From the NCBI GenBank assembly GCA_022496205.1, contig WTXD01000014.1, positions 124,001 to 188,000 on the forward strand: a DNA stretch of 64,000 nucleotides, in the 5' to 3' direction. A program made the position numbers and the translations under genes. Source of the DNA: Gloeopeniophorella convolvens (taxonomy: Eukaryota > Basidiomycota > Agaricomycetes > Russulales). This document shows, piece by piece, positions 46,204 to 56,652 of the stretch. Every line of letters begins with the position of its first letter. Position 1 is the first letter of the stretch. The notes under the pieces were generated by a model. It did not search any database and was not told the DNA's origin. It was given only the letters and a program-made list of their open reading frames with translations.

Positions 46204-47599
46204 GGTGGAGGAGGGGATGATGGAGAATGTACCGGGTCTGCGGAGACATTCATTGATCGCCTGCTGGCTTGATCACCGCCTCGGGCACCTCCCGGAGTTC
46301 CTCAACGGAACCTAACGGGGCTCAGCGGATCGGTCTCTCGGTCCGCTCTTTCTCTTCTTTGCTGCGCACCTCGCCGTCTCTCAATGCCTTTCCTCTGTGC
46401 AGCATGTCCCTGACTCTCTGTGGCTGTAGTGTTTAGGGCGGTCGGACATTCGTCTTGCCAGGTGCTCCGGAGCGTACGCACGCAGGTGCCGCCAGCTGGG
46501 CCGGACGAAGTCCGGAATTCGGACCCTGCCGCTCCAACAGGCCTTCATGTGCACAGTCTTCGCGAAAACAGGGCTGCAATACTTCGCTAATTACCGGCAT
46601 CTTTCGACCTCTGGCAACGCTGATCTTTGCTCTTTCTCGTGAAAAATAGAGACGCTATACTCGTCGCGGCCTGTACATGCAGCAGGCTCCGTTACACTGC
46701 ACCGGCGAGGCAACACGCCATGCACTGCAATCCATTCTCCCTGCAAAATTTGGCTGTCGAAATCTCGGGCCTCGGTCGTTCATGTGATGCAAGGTTGTGG
46801 AGCTGAAGGATGGGCGAACTTGCCATAAATACAAGGTTGCCAGTCCGGCATGGCTGTCTATAGACACCAGGACGTCGGAAGTCGCTCGACGTTGATCCAA
46901 ATATAACCGGCCTTGGGCTCATGATCCGTAGCTGACTATTCATGAGTGATATTCTTAGCCTTCTCGTCTCCAAAAATGGGACTGCACCCGCGAATTAACC
47001 GTTGTAACACCTAAAATTAGAAACGACATCACGCTAAAGTTGAACGTTGAGACCTTCCCGGTGCGCTCTCTTACTCTACAGGGTGGTCCTATGGTTTGAG
47101 GGTCTTCAATACATAGTTTGGGATTTGCGCTCAGGCAATAGCTCCTCTTCGCCCCTGCACCCCTCTCTTTCGACTTCAGGGAGCCTGGAAATACTCTTTC
47201 GGTCCCCATCTCCTCCTTGTTCTGCCCGCTGCCTTGACTAGACTATGAGATGTTTCTCGCCTTCTAGTCTCTAACGGATCCTTCTCGGGTTGATGCTACT
47301 CCAACACGTTCCCTCTCTCGGATGAACAACCGGAGTCGGGTTTTTTGCTGGCACGCCTTTACACTTGCGCTCCATTCTTCCGCTGCTCTCGATGCATCTT
47401 GTCCATGATGGCGGTTGAAAGCCCAGCAGACATTTATCCGATTGGGTTATAAAAGCTGCTGCCGGCCACCTCAGACAGCAGCGACTCACCGGTCACTTCA
47501 AAAAGATTCTCCTTGGATTACACCAACCGCTCTGCTGTACGTGAAGTACACCGTCAATGCTTGGGCAAACGAGTACTCATGACATTCTAAGCAGTCAAC
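46204..47599. promoter_or_regulatory. divergent region PIL1 / cellobiohydrolase
   Basis: A 1.4-kb divergent region between the PIL1-like gene (-) and the cellobiohydrolase (+). The right half should hold the inducible cellulase promoter. Apart from the TATA box I could not point to a binding site with confidence. No further gene was recognised. Confidence 0.4.
47448..47454 (+). promoter_or_regulatory. TATA box of cellobiohydrolase gene
   Basis: TATAAAA lies 146 bp upstream of the cellobiohydrolase ATG, a usual spacing for a strongly expressed secreted cellulase with a 5' leader of roughly 100 nt. Confidence 0.6.
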
Positions 47600-49329
47600 A
47601 TGTTCCGTGCATCTGCACTCATTACCTTCACATACCTCGCTGTCGCTCATGCCCAGCAAGCGGGCACATTGACGGCTGAAGTTCACCCTACACTCTCGTG
47701 GCAGACCTGCGAAGCTGGCGGCTCATGTACAACAAACTCTGGAACCGTCGTGCTCGACGCCAACTGGCGCTGGCTTCACACTACCAGGTAAGCTAGTATT
47801 GTACCGCCTTGGCTTCTTTCTCATGCCTCTGTCACTAGTGGCTACACGAACTGCTACACTGGCAACACATGGGACGCTACAATCTGCCCTGACCCGACCA
47901 CTTGTGCCGAGAACTGCGCTCTCGACGGTGCTGATTACAGCGGCACATACGGCGTCACAACCAGTGACGATGCTCTCACCCTCAAGTTCGTCACCCAGGG
48001 TTCACAGACAAACGTTGGATCTCGTCTATACCTCATGGCTTCCGACACCAGCTACGAGATGTTCAAGGCTCTCAACCGCGAGATTACCTTCGACGTCGAC
48101 GTCTCTCAACTCCCTTGCGGCCTTAACGGAGCTGTGTACTTCTCTGAGATGGCCGCTGATGGTGGTCTGGCTGCCTACCCCAACAACAAGGCTGGCGCCA
48201 AGTACGGTACTGGCTACTGCGACTCACAATGCCCCAAGGATCTCAAGTTCATTAATGGCGCGGTAAGCTAATTCGCACACATAAGCTACTCGTTTCTGAA
48301 TATGGCTTTCAGGCTAACGTTAACGACTGGACCCCCGATTCGAACTCTGCGAACTCCGGGACCGGCGAGTACGGCTCGTGCTGCAGTGAGATGGACATCT
48401 GGGAGGCCAACTCGGTCTCTGCGGCGTTCACCCCTCATCCATGCCAGACGACCGGCCAGACTCAGTGTTCTGGTGACCAGTGCGGCGGCACCGACGACCG
48501 CTACGGTGGCATCTGCGACCCAGACGGCTGCGATTTCAACTCGTTCCGCATGGGCAACACAACCTTCTACGGCCCAAGCATGACCGTCGATACCACCAAG
48601 AAGTTTACCATCGTCACCCAGTTCCTGACCGACGACGGCACCGACACTGGCACCCTCTCCGAGATCAAACGCTTCTACGTCCAGGATGGCGTCGTCATCC
48701 CCAACAGCAACGCGAATATCGCCGGCGTCGACCCAGACAACTCGATCACCGAGCAGTTCTGCACGGAGCAGAAGGCCGCATTCGGTGACACGAACAGCTT
48801 CGAGAACCAGGGCGGCCTCCCGACCATGGGTGACGCGCTCGGTCGTGGTGTCGTCCTTGTTCTCTCTGTCTGGGACGACTACGCCGTCAACATGCTCTGG
48901 CTCGACAGCGACTACCCCACCGACGCTGACCCCTCCTCCCCCGGCGTTGCTCGCGGCACCTGTGCCACCACCTCCGGTGTTCCCGCCACCGTCGAGTCGC
49001 AGAACGCCAATGCCCAGGTCATCTACTCGAACATCAAGTTCGGGCCCATCGGCTCCACCTTCGCCTCTGGTTCATCTGGCACTGGCAGCGGCTCGTCCAG
49101 CTCCAGTGCCTCTTCTACTGCTCCCACGTCGGTCTCTTCCTCCTCGACCGCCTCTGCGCCCGGCCCCACCCAGTCTCAGTACGGCCAATGGTGAGATTCC
49201 CATTTGATTAGTAACGATTTCCCTGCTGACTCGCTCTGCAGCGGTGGTACCGGCTACACCGGCCCCTCGTCGTGCGCGTCCGGCACGACCTGCAAAGTCG
49301 TGAACGCGTACTACAGTCAGTGCCTGTGA
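47600..49329 (+). CDS. GH7 cellobiohydrolase with CBM1
   Basis: Secreted reducing-end cellobiohydrolase (GH7, Cel7-type) that releases cellobiose from crystalline cellulose. Four exons (47600-47787, 47839-48262, 48313-49190, 49242-49329) give 525 residues. The signal peptide [18 protein letters not shown] is followed by the mature [12 protein letters not shown]. The catalytic motif EMDIWEAN supplies nucleophile, assisting Asp and acid/base (E212, D214, E217 in Trichoderma Cel7A numbering). Many paired cysteines and the loop-forming [20 protein letters not shown] region agree with an exo-acting tunnel. A Ser/Thr-rich linker ([14 protein letters not shown]) joins to a C-terminal CBM1 (QYGQCGGTGYTG and [11 protein letters not shown]) with its aromatic face and four cysteines. 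The last intron splits the CBM1. Strong codon bias fits high expression. Confidence 0.97.
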
Positions 49330-49675
49330 GCGAAGGGCTGAAAATTGGCGCTTCCCGGGAGTAAAATACACTGGAGGATACATTTCTTGCACGAGCGTGT
49401 ACGATTACTTGTCTAACAGTTGCTACGTTTCGAAGGGCAAATTGAGTCAATGATTTCCGTTATGTGAAGGCGGGACCTGTTGGCACCCCCAAGACTGCAC
49501 CAATGGCGCACGCCCGCATTCATGAACAAGACACACCCATTGCAATGCGACTTAGCCTGCTGAACGTACTATCATGGTAACATACAAACAACTACATACA
49601 CTGCTGCCTGCGGGACGAGGCACCCTTTGCATGGACCCGCAAGCCATATCGACGTGACGGAACGGAACCGCAGTC
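49330..49675. other. convergent 3' flank, no gene
   Basis: Lies between the cellobiohydrolase stop and the NADAR copy A stop; 3' untranslated sequence is expected, and nothing else is seen. Confidence 0.5.
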
Positions 49676-50564
49676 TCAAGCCCGTAGCTTCTCTCGGAGA
49701 CGCATCAGTGCCTTCCCAAGTTCGTTGCGACCCTGACGATCTGCGCCGACACCCCAGAATAGGTCATCCTGGTTTATAGTGAGCCCGCCAGGCAAACAGA
49801 CAAAGGCCCCCATTAGCATACGCACAGGACTGTCTTCGATGAGCTCTCGGTTTCCCGTGCCGAGAAGCTTGTCGCGCAACTCGGCATGCTGCGTGAATTT
49901 GGCGTGCAGTACCGTGTCCATGATCTCGACGTTCACCTCGAACCAGTCGGGACGTTGCTTAGCGCGCTGGTGCCCTGCTTCGGTGCGCGCAGCCCGCGCA
50001 CTGGGCCGAGTCCGGATGAATTCCGCTAGATCTGGGTGTTTGTTCATGAACTTGAGTGCTTGAAATACTGCCCCGGATGTGGTTACAATACCGAGATGGT
50101 AGTGATGCGAGCGTACGACGCACGATGCTCAGCGGTCGCATATAGGCTGCCGTTGTACTCCATGGAGTGTAGCGAGAAATTCGTGAATCTGTAGATTAGT
50201 AGCCCGATAAACCCTGTTGACCCATGAACAGCTAAGGGCATGACGCACTCAAAGTACGGCTTGTCGCGATCGTAGAAGTAGATTGAAGAATCATCGACAA
50301 AAGCACCTGGAACCGCCGCGCCTTCAACTAGGAAGAACACGTTCCTTTCATGAGCACGCCACGGGCATATTTGACGAGGAAAGTACCATGACCGCATTGT
50401 GAGCATCTCGGTCGCTCCCCTTCCTTATCAACGTCCATTGGAGACGGCTCACTTGCCCTGCGTCTCCGGACCCTCATCTTCTGAGTCGGAGTAAGGCGCT
50501 CCTTATCTGACGTGCGGTACAGCCATGGCATATTTCGAAGGAAAGTCGGCATTTTGTTCGTCAT
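49676..50564 (-). CDS. NADAR-domain protein, copy A
   Basis: Protein of 218 residues in five exons (50387-50564, 50249-50327, 50124-50188, 49826-50067, 49676-49768). The NADAR fold (YbiA-like) is complete: IYFYDRDKPYFEFTNFS, MEYNGSLYATAEHLFQALKF, MDTVLHAKFTQHAELRDKLL, GTGNRELIEDSP and LFWGVGADRQGRNELGKALM. NADAR enzymes are N-glycosidases; characterised members cut riboflavin-pathway intermediates or remove ADP-ribose from guanine. The N-terminal extension is Arg-rich (MRVRRRRASEPSPMDVD) and ends with CSQCGH; it depends on a 59-bp intron (50328-50386) and is the least certain part. Divergent from copy B, whose internal exons have the same lengths. It lies next to a PARP-like gene. Confidence 0.82.
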
Positions 50565-50817
50565 GGTGCCACAAGAGCCCAGTTTTATGTGAGAAGTGCT
50601 GTAGCCTGCTGCAATCTGGTCGCCGCTGTCAAGGAGCGGAGAGCCAACACGCTGGAGCCGGGAGGCAAACACCGCTTATCGAGATCCACGTGCATTTCAA
50701 CTCCGGTCCGGACCTGGCGTTGCAGCTCTCTCAGTGCGTCCACCCCCTCTGTCATGAGTCCTTCTCTGAACATGGTACATCCAGCTTTCAAGGTCCCCTA
50801 ACGCGGCGTTGCAGACA
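50565..50817. promoter_or_regulatory. 253-bp bidirectional promoter of NADAR pair
   Basis: The two NADAR genes start 253 bp apart on opposite strands, so they must share regulatory sequence. No TATA box stands out. Co-expression is expected but not shown. Confidence 0.55.
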
Positions 50818-51609
50818 ATGTCATTTCTTCAGAGCATCTTGCTCACGTTCACAAACACACCGCGTGATGAGGTTGATGTAATTGTCTCTCCACCAGGCTC
50901 GTCGACGACGGTCCACGACTATTCAGCCTCGTCAACCTCGTTCCGACCACAAAGCAGTCGCCCGGTCCCCCATACCGGCATGCCAATCTGCTTCTATGAT
51001 GCTGATAAGCCATACTACGAGTTAGTGATATCCAGTGGCGAGCTCATTTCGTAGCTCATAATCATGTTATTTGTATTTTATCCTTGACAGGTTCACCAAC
51101 TTCTCGCCGCACCCAGTGGAATACGACGGCCGCGTGTATCCCACTGCGGAACATCGTGAGCTACTGTTTGGATACAGCCTCGGAGACACCACTGACGTAT
51201 CTCCAGTCTATCAAGCGTTCAAGTTCTTCAGCACCAGCCCTGCAACCGCAGAGCACATTCGAACGCTACCTAGCCCACGTGCGGCACAGCAAGAGGCGAA
51301 GAGGCATATCAGCAAACAGCGCAGAGACTGGATGGAGGCCAACATGTCCGTCATGGACGAAGTCCTAGCGGCCAAGTTTGCGCAACATCGTTCGCTCCGT
51401 CATCTGTTGAGAAACACTGGCTCGCGCGAGCTCATCGAGGATAGTCCGGTAGGTGCTTCCCATGGATTTTTCTTCATTCAACATATTCTTCTATACAGAT
51501 CGACTGGTTCTGGGGGATAGGAAGTGATAACACGGGTCGGAATGAGCTCGGAAAGGCATTGATGCGTTTGCGGGAACGGCTACAGGCCAAGAGCAGGTCT
51601 CGTTATTAG
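50818..51609 (+). CDS. NADAR-domain protein, copy B
   Basis: Protein of 206 residues in four exons (50818-51020, 51091-51155, 51207-51448, 51499-51609). The first true ATG gives MSFLQSILLTFTNTP. The NADAR domain is complete: CFYDADKPYYEFTNFSPHPV, YPTAEHLYQAFKFF, MDEVLAAKFAQHRSLRHLLR, NTGSRELIEDSP and WFWGIGSDNTGRNELGKALM. Three introns fall at the same codons and phases as in copy A, and the two internal exons are 65 and 242 nt in both, so the pair arose by duplication. The N-terminal ~60 residues are low-complexity and unrelated to those of copy A. Downstream, in the same direction and 190 bp away, is the PARP-like gene. Role: probably N-glycosidic removal of ADP-ribose or a related ligand (inference). 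Confidence 0.87.
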
Positions 51610-51799
51610 ATTTCTCTTTCTCGGCTTCAGTCTTGCAATGTGCATACCATGTATTAGTATCCTACATGCTCGCTATGTACTGCTTATGCTGTGAACGCCG
51701 CCGCAGTACGTTCCATAGCCCGCGGTGGTGAGAATGAGCACGTGACGTGCGAATGGGGCTGCAATCGATCGACGGATCTCAGTTCGCTGACCTCCAAAC

Positions 51800-53690
51800 A
51801 TGTGTTCCGACACTCAGCGAGTTTCGACGACGCTGTGCCAGTACCCGGGATGCAGTAAGCCAGTCTGGCAGGACCCTGATGGGTCGTTCTCCTCGTTCTG
51901 CGGGAACACTCATCGCTTTGCCATGGCGGTCAACCCGCGGGCAGAGTCACAGATGTGCAAGGCAAGTTGTGGCGCCACATCCGACATGCACTGAAAGGTA
52001 TATTGATGGCTAATTTTGGGCGCGAAGAATTGTAACGTGAAGCCTGTATACATCGAGAATGGGCGAGGTACGTGTCATATTGCATATGTATATACGCTGC
52101 TGGTTGCGGACCTTTACTCACGGTGGCCAGCGCATGACTTTTGCGGCAGACGCTGCGCTGTTGCGTACAACAACGGTGGAAGCCAGTCAAGCCAGGTCGG
52201 CAACCCCTCTCCGTCGACTGCTGCGACGAGCACGAGCATCTGCATCATTCCCGGATGCAATAAGGCGGCCTATGTGGACACGGACGGAATTTCAACAAAG
52301 TTTTGTTCCAACCGCCACCGGAGGTGCGCTTCTCAAAGCAACTTGGGTGGATCGCAGTCTGAAGGGTACTTTGGCTAGTGCCGCAGTGCGTCAGGGAGTG
52401 GCCGAGGCCTGTCTCCAGTGGGCAACCTGCACACCACAGGCGTGAGGTGCTGTGTTCTGACACTTCTGTTCCCAGGTGCAAGACGATGCCGACGCTAGAA
52501 ATCGGGGGGAGGCAGAGCGATTTCTGTTCCAGACGTTGCAGCACGACTGCCTTGGACAAAGGCTAGCACTCCCAGCGTGAGCCCATATCTCTGTGGCTGA
52601 AGGTCACTTCCATTAGCCCCGGTAATTCTGGAGGTTCCCAATGGACACAAGTTGTACCAGGATGGTGCGTCTGATCGAGTCTTCCTACCGGGTCTTGCAG
52701 GGGGCTGATAAGCTTTACGCCACAGTCGCGAATCAGTTCAATGTCAACTGGAAGCACCCTACAGCCACACCAAAGATCCTCAAAGTAGGCAGGATTCCCT
52801 TTACAGCGCTCCCTTCCTCATCTGATTTGATACGCACGCAGCTCTGGAAGGTCTACGGCGCTCGGGATATCAACGATAGGTTTTCCCGTTATCAGCAAGT
52901 CGAAGCAACTTCGTATCATCGACGTACAGCTGACCTTCGGCGCATGGGTAGGCTCGAGGTAGAGCGCCGCACTGGGATCCAGGGCGCCAACACCCGCCGC
53001 CGCTTCCATGGCACCATCCGCGCATGCCGTCTCGGCGACACGCCTCAAGACAGCGCGCTGTGCAACCTGAGCAGCTGCAACATGTGCAATATTATCCAGG
53101 TATGCATTCGTAGTTACGTGTAGAGTTTTACAGAAAACTTACGTGTGTGTCTGCGGCGCAGAGCTCTTTCCAACTTGCGCGCGCAGGGGAGCGCACCAAT
53201 TTTGGGCGCTTCGGCGCTGGCATCTATACCTCCGCGACGTCGTCGAAGGTAAGATCGTTCGTCGACACAGACAAACATCCGACAGACGACGGTGTTTGCA
53301 GGCGAACGACTATGTTACCGGTAGCGCGTCCCCCAACAGGGCAATGCTCATCAATGATGTGGTGATGGGCAAAACAGTCAAACTCACGACGACGAACACA
53401 ATGCTAACTCAGGTGCGCCTTAAGTTCGTCGTTGCATCTGGGACTATGTCGAGTTCGCACAGCCGCCCACAGGGTACGATGCGGTGATTGGAGAACCCGG
53501 CGGGGACCTCAATTACGATGAATGCATCGGTGCGTAACGCTGCACGATCGAGTATCGTTTTGCGAAGGGTACTGACAGCTTCCTTGCAGTGTATAACGTG
53601 AGTACTGCCATAACGTGATGTGGGGCGTGCTGACGGCGGCGTTTTGAGAATGATGCTATTCGGGTGTCGTTCCTTATCATCTACAAATGA
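51800..53690 (+). CDS. PARP-fold ADP-ribosyltransferase with four Cys modules
   Basis: Modelled as 14 exons and 380 residues; all phases close and the stop at 53688 follows a typical end (AIRVSFLIIYK). Residues 13-166 hold four metal-binding-like modules: C13/C18/C34/H38, C53/C56/C72/C76, C105/C110/C126/H130 and C143/C146/C162/C166. Residues ~170-380 form a PARP catalytic domain with H246 (RFHGTIRAC), Y298 (GAGIYTSATSSK) and E362 (YDECIVYN), the full H-Y-E triad of transferases using NAD+. Also typical are VANQFNVNWKHP, NRAMLINDVVMGK and GYDAVIGEPGGDLNYD. Three introns (51962-52027, 52562-52616, 52895-52951) have GC donors, and exon 13 is only 8 nt. Target (protein or nucleic acid) unknown. 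The neighbouring NADAR genes suggest a linked eraser (inference). Confidence 0.83.
53590..53597 (+). other. 8-nt micro-exon of PARP-like gene
   Basis: TGTATAAC between two GT-AG introns completes a Val codon and adds Tyr-Asn directly after the catalytic glutamate region, rebuilding the family motif E-x-I-V-Y. Confidence 0.7.
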
Positions 53691-54115
53691 AGGTGGGGGC
53701 TGCCGTTCTGCGGGCGCGGATCACAGGTGAAGGCAATGTAAAGAACGTACCCGGTTGACGGTGAATTATGGGGCTTTTGGGGCAGTGGCACTGCAATTCA
53801 GTATAGGCTGTACACGTATATACGTATGGGGTGAATGCTGAGTTTGATAAAGACATGAACTTGAGACAGTGGGCATGACCGCGGAGCCCCAGCGTCCGAA
53901 CGCGATCGCGGGATGACTGATGGGTCGGGACGGGACAGCGGGACGCGGACCGGCGGGCAGCGCTCCTCGTGACATCTGCGTAAGTAGTATGTTCTCCCGC
54001 CTCCACCACGGAGTCAAAGTAAAATGGAAAACAAGAGGGCGCAGAAACCTGAAAGTGAGCGAGAAAGTGCAACACCACCTCCGTAATAATAGACCTATCA
54101 GATCTACCCGCAGAC
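53691..54115. other. intergenic, promoter of first DUF6535 gene
   Basis: 425-bp spacer between two plus-strand genes. A long antisense frame (53677-54303) has no recognisable domain and covers the first exon of the DUF6535 gene. Confidence 0.45.
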
Positions 54116-56172
54116 ATGTGTACGACCTCGCATCCCGACAAAGGCATTGGAGACGGCAGCGGCGCCTCCAATCTGGAGAGCGAATTCTGGCCTTTCGTTC
54201 TGAAGAAATCCGAGAAGCATGACAAGGAATTGGCGGAAACGTGGAAGAGTGATGCGGATGGGATCCTCATATTCGTGCGTCGGTCTCCCGTTCGACTTGT
54301 CATTTACACTCAACAATAATCCGCGCCCACGAGCAGACAGGTCTCTTCTCAGCCATTGTGACTGCCTTTATCGTTGAAAGCTACAAGCGTCTACAACCAG
54401 ACCCAGGCGATACCACAAATTTTATACTCTCCCAAATATCTCAGCAACTCGCCCCATCTCTGAATGGCACACAAGCACCGGCTGTCACCAGACCACCCCC
54501 CTTTCATGCTTCTCCAGCGAGCATTCGTTTCAACATCCTTTTCTTCTTGAGCCTTTGCTTGAGTCTGACATGTGCACTTCTGGCGACCCTGATGCAGCAG
54601 TGGTCGCGTAACTACCTGCAAATGGCCCATGGACGTACTTCTGATCAAAGCTACCAAGCTCACATACAGGCTTTCATGTTCGACGGCATCTCAACGTTTC
54701 GCGCATCCGCCACACTAGGGGTTCTTCCCTTCTTCCTTCACCTCTCACTCTTCCTGTTCCTCGCGGGCATGGTCGACTTTCTCTTCTCCGTTCACGATAC
54801 CGTCGCGTTCGTCGTCCTGGGCTTCGTCAGTGTGCTGGTGTCCATTTACGGAGCCTTCACGGTCCTTCCGCTAATCTTCTTCAACTTTCCTTACCCAACA
54901 CCGCTCTCCCGGGTCGTGTGGCATCTTTCCGGCCTCTTCTTCGGATGTATGCGCGCTCTACACAAGTTGGCCCTCGCCTTCAAGGCATTCTGGGTCGTGC
55001 ACAGATGGGACCCCCGACACGTCCTGGACGCATGGTACTCGCCATCTCGCCATATCCCCGCTTTTTACAACAGATACCGCAACAGCATAAAGGACCGCCT
55101 TATACACAGTGGCTCAGAAGTCCATGGACGAGCTTTGGGGAAGCTTTTGGTACAAGTGCTTGATACTGTGGACAACGACGCCGAAGTCGAAATCTTTTTC
55201 GAGGGTATTCACACCTTACTTCTCCTCAGCGAATATCAACCTGCCGTCTCGTACTGGCTCAATAACGATGCCACCTACCATCCCAGCTTCCAACGTCTAC
55301 TTGACGGGACCGACGGGAATGTGCCGGAGCTAGTGCATAAACGTCGCTCGATACTTGCCATGCGCGTACTTTGGGCGGCGTTCAAATTCTCGAAAACGTC
55401 CTACGATTTCCTGCACCTGATAACTGACCCATTCGCCATTGGCATAGACAATGCCTCATCCAGGACGAAGGCTGTAGACCACTTGCTGGAGGACGAAGAT
55501 GCCACAGTCGCTACCACCGCACGCTGCGTCCAGGCCATCGCGGCACAAGACTTTCTCGCGCTCTCCGAGACAACAGGTGATTCACAAACGCTTTCCGACG
55601 TCTTCGGGCCACCACTCGCCTTACAAGAATCCATGAACAATCCCCGTGCTATCGAGATTTACGGGCGATCGTTTATCATCATGCGCATTCTCGGACAACC
55701 TAGGGGGATTCTACGCCCTGGTGACCCGTCCTCGGACGATGCTGCATTGATGATCAGCGAAGTTGTATCGCTGCTCACTACTTGGCAAAGGCGGCTTACC
55801 CTACCCGAATCATCTTCCGACTGGGCAAAACTTGTACGACGTGGATTGTCTGACACGTTCTCGCAGATCTGCGAAGCCTATGAGGCGGACGCTGGCGTTG
55901 CAGACTTGCGGGGCGCTATCGCGGATGTAGACCCGTCATCGTCCTGGAAGGACTTTTGGCGGGTGCTGCGCGACGTGGGTGTAAAGTATGGTTCTGCCAA
56001 CCTCATCTGGGCCCTTCGTCGATTCGCAATGAAGGCCTTTGGCGATGTTGACCTTAGCGACGATGCGAGGGATCTTGACGAAAGGGATGTTCAGGTGGAG
56101 GGTAGAGATTCTGTTGTAGATTTTGCTCGCTCTTCCGGGCTTTCGCTGAACGATGTACCATCCCCGCCGTAA
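54116..56172 (+). CDS. DUF6535 membrane protein (tandem copy 1)
   Basis: 664-residue protein in two exons (54116-54274, 54337-56172). The N-terminal DUF6535 domain, found in large families in Agaricomycetes, shows FWPFVLKKSEKHDKELAETW, then GILIFTGLFSAIVTAFIVES across the intron, YKRLQPDPGDTTNFILSQIS, and the hydrophobic helix LFFLSLCLSLTCALLATLMQ followed by QWSRNYLQMAHGR. Two more hydrophobic helices (LPFFLHLSLFLFLAGMVDFL, VAFVVLGFVSVLVSIYGAF) make four membrane segments in all. The remaining ~400 residues are soluble and helical, without a known domain. Function of the family is unknown. A paralogue follows directly downstream. Confidence 0.9.
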
Positions 56173-56652
56173 CTAGCACATACGTGATTCGATGCCACAG
56201 TATGCAAAATCGCTGCATGGACGAGTGCTATCAGATTCCCCCAAGTTAGACTTTCGGGGACATGCTGCATTACAAGACGGGGAAAATACTGCTTCCATGA
56301 ACCTCAGCTAATTTGGAAAGGGGTCGAACGTTTGAACGTTGATATCGAGATCTGGGATTTGAGAGTCTGTAACACGCGCTGGGCCGACTGTGTTGGCCTC
56401 AACCTGGGAACTCTCACTGGGAAGCCACTCCTCAGAGTGCCGCTTCCCAGATTTACCTTCGAAATGGGTCGCCTACCTTCGATTGCCGCAGGTTTAATTA
56501 AGGACAGCCTTTGGCGTACTAGTCAAGACGAACCGGGCGCTCTGCCTGTTTACTCCATGAAGAATGCTCAGCCATAGCGATGTGAGGCTGCCGTGAGGCT
56601 TTCCTCATCAACGTTTTAACCAGCTGGACTCCAGGGTTGACTAGCTCACACA
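56173..56652. other. intergenic between DUF6535 copies
   Basis: 480-bp spacer between the tandem copies; it carries the promoter of the second copy and no supported gene. Confidence 0.45.

Noticed and set aside
48302..48788. Plus-strand frames of 93 and 102 codons inside the cellobiohydrolase
   Set aside because: Out-of-frame shadows of a GC-rich, highly biased coding exon.
50328..50672. Independent small gene upstream of NADAR copy A
   Set aside because: Its 3' part splices in frame into NADAR copy A, so a separate gene is less likely.
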